A DNA stretch of 64,000 bases from Psychromonas marina (GTDB taxonomy: Bacteria > Pseudomonadota > Gammaproteobacteria > Enterobacterales > Psychromonadaceae). The stretch is taken from contig NZ_BSPQ01000002.1 of NCBI RefSeq assembly GCF_030161115.1, positions 280,318-344,317 of the forward strand, written 5' to 3'. Positions 7,523-15,077 of the stretch are shown here, piece by piece; within the stretch, counting starts at the first letter, position 1, and each line of letters starts with the position of its first letter. Position numbers and translations under genes: made by a program. The notes under the pieces were generated by a model that worked only from the letters and a program-made list of their open reading frames with translations, searched no databases and was not told where the DNA came from.

Positions 7523-9020
7523 GCAACAAAGTATAAATCAAAATAGCAGGCAATCGATATTTGATCGTATTGAGCATTGGGGTAATAAGTTACCTCATCC
7601 TGTTTTTTTATTTATATTACTAACCATTTTTGTCATTGTACTTTCCTGTGTAGGTCATTATGCAGGTTGGCATTATCAGTTACCCGGACAAGAGCAGCAA
7701 TTTGTTCAGAACTTAATTTCGCCCGCGGCTTTACGAGAGTGGATTGGTGGCTCCGTTGAAGCATTTATCCGCTTCCCGCCTTTGGGGATAATTGTCGTCG
7801 CCATTATTGGTATTGGTCTTGCTGATTCTTCTGGTCTGATTGGTTACAGCGTTCAAAGAGCGGTAAAACAAGCCGGGACATGGCAATTAACTGCAACCAT
7901 TTTATTGCTTGGCGTTTTATCTAATATGGTTGGTTCTGTGGGATATATTGTACTGATTCCACTCGCTTGTCGTACCTATCAGGCTGCAGGGAGGCCTGCT
8001 CTTGCCGGTCTTGCCACTGCCTTCGCAGGCGTAGCAGGCGGTACACATGCCACTATTTTTATGACTACTTATGACGTCGTGATTGCTGGCATCAGTACTT
8101 CTGCTGCCCAATTGGTCGATCCTGCCATTATCGTTAGCCCTTTAGCTAATTATTACTTTCTTGCAGCTAGCGTTATCTTATTGATTATGGTCGGTACTCT
8201 GGTGTCGATAAAAATCGTTGAGCCGAGATTGGCTAATATTGATATTAATAGGACCGATGACGTTATCTTGCCAAATACAGATGATGATAGGGCGCTACTT
8301 TTCACCGCGATTGTTTTTTTTAGCACACTGACGCTAATACTCGTCGCAGCGATTCATCCTGATGGTTGGTTAAGCCCTGCTGAGGGGACTATGCTGGGGC
8401 GCAGTGAAGTTGTGAAAGGGTTGCCGGTATTAGTTTCATTTCTCTTCGGGATAAGTGGACTGACTTTTGGTTGGTTATCGGGCACCTTTAAAACTGAAAA
8501 AGATATTATTGCTGCTTGTCAAAAAAGCTTAGGTCAGCTGGGATTGTTTCTATTGCTTATCTTTTTTGCATCACAGCTTATTTATGTGTTTAAACTGAGT
8601 CAGATCTCAGGTTTTCTGGCTGCTAATTTTGGTGCCTTTGCAGAAAGCTTTTCGATTCACCCTATCCTGTTAGTGTTATTTGTTATCATCAGCAGTGCGA
8701 TATTGAATATTTTTATGGGCTCGCCCGCGGTGCAGTGGAGTATGATGGCTCCAGTATTTATCCCCACCATGTTGATTGCAGGACTACCGGTTGAACTGAC
8801 TCAAGTTGCTTTTCGTATCGGTGATTCTGTCACTAATATTATTAGCCCACTATTCGGCTACTTAGGTATTATTTTGGCCACTGCACAGCAATACAACCCT
8901 AACGCGAAAATTGGTACGCTGGTATCGATGATGCTGCCATTTAGCTTATCATTCTTATTAATGTGGAGTGTTTTCTTAATCTTATGGGTCTTTGTCTTCA
9001 AATTGCCATTAGGTATATAG
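7512..9020 (+). CDS. AbgT-family inner-membrane transporter (502 aa)
   Basis: The AbgT family includes E. coli AbgT (p-aminobenzoyl-glutamate uptake) and MtrF-type antimetabolite exporters. This protein has about a dozen hydrophobic segments. Family signatures include GGTHATIFMTTYDV in the first half and MGSPAVQWSMMAPVFIP with FRIGDSVTNIISPLFGY near the C-terminus. The start ATG lies inside the last codons of the TonB receptor with no visible ribosome site of its own and no alternative in-frame start nearby, so translation is probably coupled. Pairing an AbgT carrier with a TonB receptor suggests two-membrane uptake of one ligand, though export cannot be excluded. Confidence 0.85.
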   Translation: MISRQQSINQNSRQSIFDRIEHWGNKLPHPVFLFILLTIFVIVLSCVGHYAGWHYQLPGQEQQFVQNLISPAALREWIGGSVEAFIRFPPLGIIVVAIIGIGLADSSGLIGYSVQRAVKQAGTWQLTATILLLGVLSNMVGSVGYIVLIPLACRTYQAAGRPALAGLATAFAGVAGGTHATIFMTTYDVVIAGISTSAAQLVDPAIIVSPLANYYFLAASVILLIMVGTLVSIKIVEPRLANIDINRTDDVILPNTDDDRALLFTAIVFFSTLTLILVAAIHPDGWLSPAEGTMLGRSEVVKGLPVLVSFLFGISGLTFGWLSGTFKTEKDIIAACQKSLGQLGLFLLLIFFASQLIYVFKLSQISGFLAANFGAFAESFSIHPILLVLFVIISSAILNIFMGSPAVQWSMMAPVFIPTMLIAGLPVELTQVAFRIGDSVTNIISPLFGYLGIILATAQQYNPNAKIGTLVSMMLPFSLSFLLMWSVFLILWVFVFKLPLGI

Positions 9021-9136
9021 TACTTTTATAAACAGAGCTGTATTACTTTCCTATCTGATTTGATGACATTGTTCTCTAATAGGTAACCAAGCATATCGTT
9101 TAGTACTTTCTTCATTGTAAAGTTTGAAGAAAGTTC

Positions 9137-9310
9137 TTAATCATCAACTACTTCTATAGTGATATGCTGCGCACCAAGGTAGGTCCCTTCATCTATTTCA
9201 TAACGAAGTACTTCATCACAATGTGGGCAATCAAAATCTAAATTTGGTTCAATGCATTCATCCTCAAGCCAATCTAAGCCAATTTGTTTTTCACAAGTAG
9301 GGCATTTCAT
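9137..9310 (-). CDS. Small zinc-ribbon-like protein (57 aa), function unknown
   Basis: A short gene with a clear AAAGGA ahead of its ATG. The protein has two CxxC pairs, MKCPTC at the N-terminus and CPHC near residue 28, which would hold one zinc. Between and after them it is very acidic, ending EVVDD. The layout is that of a single zinc ribbon. I do not recognise the family; it does not match the classic CPXCG pattern exactly. It stands alone between the AbgT gene and the repeat at 9492. Confidence 0.7.
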   Translation of the reverse strand: MKCPTCEKQIGLDWLEDECIEPNLDFDCPHCDEVLRYEIDEGTYLGAQHITIEVVDD

Positions 9311-9491
9311 TTAATCTTTCCTTTAATATATTTCTGTAAATTTGGGGCTATTGTTTATTTAAACATAAATAAACAGAGGCATTATTTACTAGTTGTTAAT
9401 ACGTTTTGGACACCGATTGTAATTTACGGGTTTTGAAGGTTGTAAATTTAGCCAAAAATAGGGCGAATTTTTGAGGTGTCTTATGTAGAAA

Positions 9492-9659
9492 CTAATACCG
9501 ATTACATTAATTATGTGATCTAAATTTTGCGCAGGAAAAACAGCTTAATTCAAGGCGTAAGTTGACGTAAATGGTTGTTCCCTTTGCGAAATTTACAACG
9601 TAGAAGTAAGTTGTTTTAACCAGTAAAATAGATCAACTATTTACTGTAATTGGTATCAG
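9492..9659. repeat. MITE-like intergenic repeat, 168 bp
   Basis: The two ends are imperfect inverted repeats of 30 bases that match at about 24 positions; the outer parts read CTAATACCGATTACA and TGTAATTGGTATCAG. There is no reading frame inside. This is the form of a non-autonomous miniature element or large intergenic palindrome. No second full copy was seen in the window. The rest of the 9311-9717 gap is AT-rich and shows nothing else. Confidence 0.6.
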
Positions 9660-9683
9660 CTTTATAAGGTAAATTTTAGACAT

Positions 9684-9712
9684 AAAAAAACCGCTACAAG
9701 AGCGGTTTTTTT
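9684..9712 (-). terminator. Terminator of the tRNA operon
   Basis: AAAACCGCT and AGCGGTTTT pair around a 5-base loop, with T-runs on both sides. It lies 5 bases after the 3' CCA of the last tRNA-Pro on the minus strand. Confidence 0.9.
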
Positions 9713-9717
9713 AAATG

Positions 9718-9794
9718 TGGTCGGTGATAGAGGATTCGAACCTCTGACCCCCTGGTCCCAAACCAGGTGCGCTACCAAGCTGCGCTAATCACCG
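9718..9794 (-). tRNA. tRNA-Pro (TGG), last gene of the operon
   Basis: A 77-base cloverleaf with encoded CCA. The acceptor pairs CGGTGAT with ATCACCG, and the anticodon stem CCTGG/CCAGG encloses loop TTTGGGA, so the anticodon is TGG. It is near-identical to E. coli proM and identical to the copies at 10247 and 10700. Confidence 0.97.
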
Positions 9795-9853
9795 AATTTT
9801 TAAAATTTATTAGTAGGGGGTGTTAATCACTAATTAATTTTAATATGTTTAAA

Positions 9854-9920
9854 TGGTACGGAAAGAGAGACTTGAACTCTAACTTCTTACGCTTACTTTG
9901 AGAATAGCTGAACCTAAATC
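9854..9920 (-). pseudogene. Decayed tRNA-Leu fragment (3' portion only)
   Basis: From the 3' CCA inward, the acceptor 3' strand and T-arm (GAGTTCAAGTCTCTCTTTCC) are the same as in the two intact tRNA-Leu genes, and GATTTAGGTTC of the anticodon arm is kept. The variable arm is altered, and the 5' half (acceptor 5' strand, D-arm) is replaced by unrelated sequence. No cloverleaf is possible. It lies in operon order between tRNA-Leu and tRNA-Pro. Confidence 0.85.
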
Positions 9921-9951
9921 CGATTTTCTCAAAATCCATTATTAGTTTAAA

Positions 9952-10036
9952 TGGTGCGGAAAGAGAGACTTGAACTCTCACATCTTACGATACTAGAACC
10001 TAAATCTAGCGCGTCTACCAATTCCGCCACTTCCGC
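9952..10036 (-). tRNA. tRNA-Leu (TAG)
   Basis: An 85-base class II tRNA. The acceptor starts GCGGAAG, the anticodon stem CTAGA/TCTAG encloses loop TTTAGGT (anticodon TAG, reading CUN codons), there is a long variable arm and an encoded CCA. The gene sequence is the same as the copy at 10354. Confidence 0.96.
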
Positions 10037-10072
10037 ATCTATTTAAACTTTACTGCTTTTTACATCAAAAGA

Positions 10073-10149
10073 TGGGGCGAATGACGGGGATTGAACCCGC
10101 GACAACCGGAATCACAATCCGGGGCTCTACCAACTGAGCTACATCCGCC
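10073..10149 (-). tRNA. tRNA-His (GTG)
   Basis: A 77-base tRNA including the extra 5' G(-1) that pairs with C73, a hallmark of tRNA-His. The anticodon loop reads TTGTGAT (anticodon GTG), and CCA is encoded. It matches the copy at 10487. Confidence 0.96.
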
Positions 10150-10213
10150 ACTAACCTTTTTATTCAATACCTTAACTATCTAAGTAGTAGGGCATTGCAC
10201 TGTCCTAAGACAG

Positions 10214-10240
10214 AAAAAACCGCGTTTAAAGGCGGCCTTT
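10214..10240 (-). terminator. Decayed remnant of a tRNA-operon terminator
   Basis: The sequence just beyond the middle tRNA-Pro (AAAACCGC, spacer, GGCGG) resembles the functional terminator at 9684, but the stem is reduced to about 4 bp. It fits an old operon end now inside a tandem duplication. Confidence 0.4.
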
Positions 10241-10246
10241 AAAATG

Positions 10247-10323
10247 TGGTCGGTGATAGAGGATTCGAACCTCTGACCCCCTGGTCCCAAACCAGGTGCG
10301 CTACCAAGCTGCGCTAATCACCG
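10247..10323 (-). tRNA. tRNA-Pro (TGG)
   Basis: A 77-base cloverleaf with anticodon TGG and encoded CCA. It is the second of three identical proline genes and is followed by the decayed terminator remnant at 10214-10240. Confidence 0.97.
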
Positions 10324-10353
10324 AGAACTTACTGCTTTGTTACTTTGTTTAAA

Positions 10354-10438
10354 TGGTGCGGAAAGAGAGACTTGAACTCTCACATCTTACGATACTAGAA
10401 CCTAAATCTAGCGCGTCTACCAATTCCGCCACTTCCGC
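10354..10438 (-). tRNA. tRNA-Leu (TAG)
   Basis: An 85-base class II tRNA with anticodon TAG and encoded CCA. It has the same sequence as the gene at 9952 and is the likely parent of the decayed fragment at 9854. Confidence 0.96.
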
Positions 10439-10486
10439 ATCTATTTAAACTTTTACTTCTTTTTCTACACGCATTCTTAAAAAAGA

Positions 10487-10563
10487 TGGGGCGAATGACG
10501 GGGATTGAACCCGCGACAACCGGAATCACAATCCGGGGCTCTACCAACTGAGCTACATCCGCC
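10487..10563 (-). tRNA. tRNA-His (GTG)
   Basis: A 77-base tRNA with the G(-1):C73 pair, anticodon GTG and encoded CCA. It is the same as the gene at 10073. Confidence 0.96.
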
Positions 10564-10579
10564 ACTATACTTTTTAAAA

Positions 10580-10656
10580 TGGTACGCCCTACAGGATTCG
10601 AACCTGTGGCCTACGGCTTAGAAGGCCGTTGCTCTATCCAGCTGAGCTAAGGGCGC
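10580..10656 (-). tRNA. tRNA-Arg (TCT)
   Basis: A 77-base cloverleaf starting GCGCCCT. The anticodon stem ACGGC/GCCGT encloses loop CTTCTAA, so the anticodon is TCT (AGA/AGG codons). CCA is encoded. It occupies the argX slot of the Arg-His-Leu-Pro order known from E. coli, where the anticodon is CCG. Confidence 0.95.
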
Positions 10657-10699
10657 GTAGCTGGTTTCTGAAACATGTTTAAAACACATTTTAAAAATT

Positions 10700-10776
10700 T
10701 GGTCGGTGATAGAGGATTCGAACCTCTGACCCCCTGGTCCCAAACCAGGTGCGCTACCAAGCTGCGCTAATCACCG
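10700..10776 (-). tRNA. tRNA-Pro (TGG), first gene of the operon
   Basis: A 77-base cloverleaf with anticodon TGG and encoded CCA. It is the promoter-proximal copy on the minus strand; the operon promoter should lie within 10777-10920, where TTGACA occurs on the minus strand but no convincing -10 was found. Confidence 0.97.
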
Positions 10777-10920
10777 AAATTGTATTTACAGTTTACATCT
10801 GCTAGTTAGTAACTAGTGTTGAAAGGCTGTTGCCCTGTCAACGAGACGAGATATTACGGAGTTGTGCGGGTCTCGTCAAACATTATTTGCGTTAAATGTT
10901 TTGAATGAGCAATAAATAAA

Positions 10921-10947
10921 CGCATTAACGATTAACTGGTTGATGCG
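10921..10947 (-). terminator. Possible terminator of the DEAD-box helicase gene
   Basis: CGCAT-AAC pairs with GTT-ATGCG with one mismatch. The hairpin lies 20 bases after the helicase stop codon and is followed on the minus strand by TTTATTTATT. It is moderately convincing. Confidence 0.5.
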
Positions 10948-10966
10948 TGTACTTATTGCTTATTTA

Positions 10967-12265
10967 TTAACGCTTTTTACGCTTCTGAGCTTTTGCTCGA
11001 CGTATCGCTGCAGGGGTGTTTTCTGCTTTTTTACGTTCGATTATTTGATTACGCTCTTGTGTTGCTTTATATCGGCTTTTCTTAAGCGGTTTTACGGTGC
11101 TTCCATCATCAGATTCATATTGATCGCTCATTTCATAACCTGGGTAGATGATGCGTTCGAACTGACGGCCAATTAATGTTTCGATATTATCTAAGAATTG
11201 CTCATCTTTTGGGCTAACTAATGAAATAGCTGTCCCTGTTTTACCTGCACGACCTGTACGACCGATACGATGTACGTAATCTTCCGCTAAGAAAGGGAGG
11301 TGGAAGTTAACAACATAAGGAAGATCTGGGATATCTAAACCACGTGCAGCAACATCTGTTGCGACTAAAACACGTACGTTACCTTGTGAAAATTGTTCAA
11401 TAGCTTTATTACGTGCACCTTGCGTTTTATCGCCATGACAAACCGCTGCTTTTATACCATCGAGTTTTAATTCTTTAGCAAGTAGGTTTGCGCTCTCTTT
11501 TGTACCTGCAAAAACTAATACCTGTTTCCAGTTCTTAACACCGATCAATTCAGATAATAGTTCGCGCTTACGTACTTCAGAGACCCAGTAAACTTGTTGT
11601 TTTACTTTACCTGACGTTGAGTTAGATGGAGATACTTCAATTGTTTTTGGCGTATGTAATAACTGGTTCGCTAATGTTTTCACTTTTGGAGAGAAGGTCG
11701 CTGAAAACATGACGGTTTGATGTTTCTGCTTCATGACATCTAATAGTTGCTGAATATCGGTTAAGAAACCCATATCTAACATACGATCCGCTTCATCTAA
11801 TACTAAATGTTTTATGTGAGTCAGGTTGACGTGACGCGCATTAAGATGCTCAAGTAAGCGCCCTGGTGTCGCTATCAATATATCAACGCCTGTTTTTAAC
11901 ATTTTTATTTGTGGATCTGCATTTGCACCGCCCGTTACTACACCTGATGTGAGTGGCATAAATTGGCTGTATTCACTGACATTTTTAGCGACTTGCAGTG
12001 CAAGCTCACGTGTAGGCGTTAAAATCAGCGCTTTAATCGTGCGATTATTCGCTTCTTTATCACCGCTGTTTTTAGCGATTAGGTCTAGAATCGGTAAGCT
12101 AAATGCAGCTGTTTTACCGGTACCTGTTTGTGCGCTCGCAAGAATATCAACACCCGAACGGATCATCGGAATCGCTTGTTGTTGAACTGGCGTTAAGGTC
12201 TTGTAACCACAAGCCTTAACCGCTTTTAATAACTCTGAAGATAAACCAATTGCATCAACACTCAT
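10967..12265 (-). CDS. DEAD-box ATP-dependent RNA helicase, RhlE-like (432 aa)
   Basis: It unwinds RNA during ribosome assembly or mRNA turnover in the cytosol. All core motifs are visible: the Q motif around TPVQQQAIP, motif I AQTGTGKT (about residues 44-51), Ia PTRELA, II DEAD, III SAT, IV VLVFAGT, V VATDVAARGLDIP and VI HRIGRTGRAG. After the core, a short basic C-terminal tail ends RAKAQKRKKR and probably binds RNA. Length and tail fit the RhlE group. Such helicases are often cold-induced, but the roughly 150-base upstream region shows no cold-shock box I could recognise. Confidence 0.9.
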   Translation of the reverse strand: MSVDAIGLSSELLKAVKACGYKTLTPVQQQAIPMIRSGVDILASAQTGTGKTAAFSLPILDLIAKNSGDKEANNRTIKALILTPTRELALQVAKNVSEYSQFMPLTSGVVTGGANADPQIKMLKTGVDILIATPGRLLEHLNARHVNLTHIKHLVLDEADRMLDMGFLTDIQQLLDVMKQKHQTVMFSATFSPKVKTLANQLLHTPKTIEVSPSNSTSGKVKQQVYWVSEVRKRELLSELIGVKNWKQVLVFAGTKESANLLAKELKLDGIKAAVCHGDKTQGARNKAIEQFSQGNVRVLVATDVAARGLDIPDLPYVVNFHLPFLAEDYVHRIGRTGRAGKTGTAISLVSPKDEQFLDNIETLIGRQFERIIYPGYEMSDQYESDDGSTVKPLKKSRYKATQERNQIIERKKAENTPAAIRRAKAQKRKKR

Positions 12266-12436
12266 TTATATCACCACTTTATTGCAAAATTTTTAAAGAA
12301 CGGGAGTATATACCCGTTGCTCCTCGGTCGCTAGCTTGCCTATTATAAAATCGTTGGCAATTCAGCGTTGCATTATTAACCATTGCGTTAGTTTTAAATA
12401 ATTAGCTGTTTTTCTTTGTATTTTCGGAAAATGTTT

Positions 12437-14131
12437 ATGGAACTTATCTTTTCATTATTACAGCAACTTAGCGTTTATCTTGTGCTCGCTTACTTGTTGA
12501 GTAAAACACCGCTATTTATGCCCTTAACAATGCTTTCTGGTCGTTTGTCACATCGACTTACTTGCTACGTCATCTTTAGCTTGTTTTGTATCCTTGGTAC
12601 CTATTTTGGTTTGGCAATAGAAAATGCGATTGCGAATACTCGTGCGATAGGTGCGGTGATGGGCGGTTTGCTAGGCGGGCCCGTGGTTGGTTTTGCGGTT
12701 GGGTTAACCGGGGGGATTCATCGTTATTCGATGGGCGGCTTTACTGATGTTGCCTGTGCAATATCCACTACATCTGAAGGGTTACTGGGTGGGTTAGTGC
12801 ACCTTTATTATATGCGCCGAGGTTTAATAGAAAGAATTTTCAACCCTTTTCTGGCTTTGGTTGTCTTGCTGATTGCTGAAGTGATGCAGATGTCGATTAT
12901 TTTACTGGTTGCAAAGCCCTATGAGCAAGCCTTAGACCTAGTCGAAACGATTGCACTACCGATGATTATCGCGAACTCTGTCGGCGCTGCATTATTTATG
13001 AGTATTATTCAGGATAGAAAAACCATTTATGAAAAGTACTCCGCTTCTTTTTCCAGTAAAGCATTAACCATTGCTGAGCGTACCGTGGGTATTTTAAGTG
13101 GTGGTTTCAATCAAGAAAATACCCAAAAAGTAGCGCAAATAATTTATGAAGAAACGGGGGTTGGGGCGGTTTCCATTACTGACCGTCAAAAGATTATGGC
13201 GTTTATTGGCATTGGGGCAGATCACCACCTTCCTGGAACGGTCATTTCTTCCAAACATACTAAGCAAGCGATCGATAATGCAGAACTCATTTTTGCTGAT
13301 GGCTATGAGATCGCCTATCAGTGTTCGTTAAGTGATCATTGTAAACTGGGGGCTGCATTAATTATTCCGCTACTAGGCAGTGAAAACCAAGTATTAGGTA
13401 CAATTAAGTTATATGAGCCAAAACAGAAGTTATTCTCATCGCTTAACCTTAGTTTAGGGGAGGGGTTGGCAAAGCTGCTCTCCAATCAAATATTAAATAG
13501 TCGTTATCACGATCAACAAACCTTACTGACACAGGCTGAACTGCGTTTACTGCAAGCGCAGGTTAATCCGCATTTTTTGTTTAATGCATTAAATACGATC
13601 AGCGCCGTGATACGACAAGACCCTGATAAAGCACGCCAGCTTATTGTGCATCTGTCGCAATTTTTCCGTCGTAATTTGAAGCACAATATTGAGTCGGTTA
13701 CGCTACAGGATGAGTTGAAACATATTCATGCTTACCTAGAAATAGAATTGGCTCGCTTCTCAGATAGGCTGACGGTGAATATTAATATTGATGAAGTATT
13801 ATTATCGCAGTATGTACCCACTTTCACTTTACAACCCTTGGTGGAGAACGCCATTAAGCATGGAACCTCCACACAGCTTGAAAATGGCATTATTGATGTT
13901 GTTGGGTATTTACAAAATGGGCTTGTCGTATTGAAAGTGATTGATAATGCAGGCACCTATTGCCTAAATAATAATGAATTACAACAAGGTTTGGGTTTAC
14001 AAATTGTGGATAAACGCCTAAAGAATTGTTTTGGTGAGCAGTATGGACTGCGAATGTCCTGCGAAAAAGGGAGTACTACTTGCGCTAAAATCAAGTTTCC
14101 CTTTAACAAATCACCACAAGGGGAGAGATGA
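12437..14131 (+). CDS. btsS: Sensor histidine kinase BtsS (LytS/YehU family, about 564 aa)
   Basis: The membrane sensor of a LytS/LytTR two-component system; E. coli BtsS senses extracellular pyruvate. A multi-span 5TMR-LYT sensor (about residues 1-190, containing AIGAVMGGLLGGPVVGFAVG) is followed by a GAF domain (about 215-345). Then comes the kinase region with the phospho-acceptor motif NPHFLFNALNTISAV and an ATP-binding domain with LVENAIKHG and GLGLQIVDKRL. It aligns well with E. coli BtsS along its length. The frame opens at TTG 12416, but ATG 12437 (MELIFS) has GGAAA at a workable distance. It overlaps btsR at its stop codon. Confidence 0.9.
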   Translation: MELIFSLLQQLSVYLVLAYLLSKTPLFMPLTMLSGRLSHRLTCYVIFSLFCILGTYFGLAIENAIANTRAIGAVMGGLLGGPVVGFAVGLTGGIHRYSMGGFTDVACAISTTSEGLLGGLVHLYYMRRGLIERIFNPFLALVVLLIAEVMQMSIILLVAKPYEQALDLVETIALPMIIANSVGAALFMSIIQDRKTIYEKYSASFSSKALTIAERTVGILSGGFNQENTQKVAQIIYEETGVGAVSITDRQKIMAFIGIGADHHLPGTVISSKHTKQAIDNAELIFADGYEIAYQCSLSDHCKLGAALIIPLLGSENQVLGTIKLYEPKQKLFSSLNLSLGEGLAKLLSNQILNSRYHDQQTLLTQAELRLLQAQVNPHFLFNALNTISAVIRQDPDKARQLIVHLSQFFRRNLKHNIESVTLQDELKHIHAYLEIELARFSDRLTVNINIDEVLLSQYVPTFTLQPLVENAIKHGTSTQLENGIIDVVGYLQNGLVVLKVIDNAGTYCLNNNELQQGLGLQIVDKRLKNCFGEQYGLRMSCEKGSTTCAKIKFPFNKSPQGER

Positions 14132-14133
14132 GG

Positions 14134-14868
14134 ATGTTAAAAGCGATCGTGATAGATGACGAACAATATGCGCGTGATGAATTAATCGCACTCATTGCAG
14201 AGCAGCAGGAGGTCACTATAGAGGTTGTCGCATCCTGCAATAATGCTATCGAGGGACTTAAAAAGGTAAATCAGTTAAAGCCAGATCTAATTTTTTTGGA
14301 TATTCAGATGCCACAAATCAACGGGATTGAGATGTTAGGTATGTTAGATCCTGAGACTATGCCGAAAGTGATTTTTGTGACTGCTTTTGATGAGTATGCA
14401 TTACAAGCATTTGAAGACAATGCTTTTGATTATATTCTTAAGCCGGTTGAGCCTTGTCGCTTACGAAAAACCTTAAAGCGCGTTAAATGTAAAATGCAGC
14501 AGGAAAATTATCAGGTATTAACCGATAAGCCGTTAAGCTTGATCCCCTGTGCAGGTTTTAATCGCTACCTGTTATTAAAACCGAGTGAAATAGAGGTCGC
14601 ATATAGTGATCAATCTGGTGTGCATATTATTAGCCAGCAAAGTGATAAAGGTGCAGCAGAAACGAGTTGCTCATTAAGTTTAAAAATATTAGAGGAGAAA
14701 ACAGAATTATTACGTTGCCATCGACAATATTTGATCAATCCTAATGCCATTCGCGAGATTAAATTATTGGATAATGCGCTGGCGGAAATCGTGACGGTGA
14801 GTGGTGCTGTGGCGCCAGTAAGTCGCCGTTATCTGAAAATGCTTAAGGATCGATTCCAACTACATTAA
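14134..14868 (+). CDS. btsR: LytTR-type response regulator BtsR (YehT family, 244 aa)
   Basis: The receiver domain (about residues 1-115) contains IVIDDE, FLDIQMP with phospho-acceptor Asp56, FVTAFDEYA and the conserved Lys in ILKPV. The LytTR DNA-binding domain follows (about 140-244), with LLRCHRQYLINP and APVSRRYLKMLK. It is the partner of BtsS. ATG 14134 is favoured over ATG 14128 because GGGGAG sits at better spacing; either start overlaps or abuts the btsS stop. Its expected target, the CstA-type carrier, lies next door with tandem LytTR-like sites in between. Confidence 0.9.
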   Translation: MLKAIVIDDEQYARDELIALIAEQQEVTIEVVASCNNAIEGLKKVNQLKPDLIFLDIQMPQINGIEMLGMLDPETMPKVIFVTAFDEYALQAFEDNAFDYILKPVEPCRLRKTLKRVKCKMQQENYQVLTDKPLSLIPCAGFNRYLLLKPSEIEVAYSDQSGVHIISQQSDKGAAETSCSLSLKILEEKTELLRCHRQYLINPNAIREIKLLDNALAEIVTVSGAVAPVSRRYLKMLKDRFQLH

Positions 14869-14890
14869 GAAAACCCTGAAATATAATAAA

Positions 14891-14938
14891 ACCACTTAAT
14901 TTATTATCGCTGCCACTAAAACTGATATATGACCACTG
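14891..14938 (+). promoter_or_regulatory. Three ACCACT-type repeats, probable BtsR binding sites
   Basis: ACCACTT (14891-14897), GCCACTA (14912-14918) and ACCACTG (14932-14938) are direct repeats with start-to-start spacing of 21 and 20 bases. The last pair is separated by exactly 13 bases. Tandem ACC(G/A)CT-type repeats with about this spacing are the reported pattern for E. coli BtsR at btsT. They lie 140-190 bases upstream of the carrier gene. Confidence 0.6.
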
Positions 14939-15077
14939 GCTTAATGGCTGAGTGACATTGTATTTAGGTTAATAGAAAGTGTATCTACCCGTTATCAACC
15001 AACGTAATTTGTCATTGAGTAAAATGATGCACCTTGAATGGTAACGACTACTTATATTAACTTAAAGGATTAAACAT

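Noticed and set aside
9718-10776. Integrated prophage or genomic island at the tRNA cluster
   Set aside because: No integrase or phage genes flank the cluster; only the tRNA-Leu fragment hints at a past event.
10940-11176. 78-codon frame over the 3' end of the helicase gene
   Set aside because: It is antisense to conserved helicase coding sequence and to its basic tail; no ribosome site.
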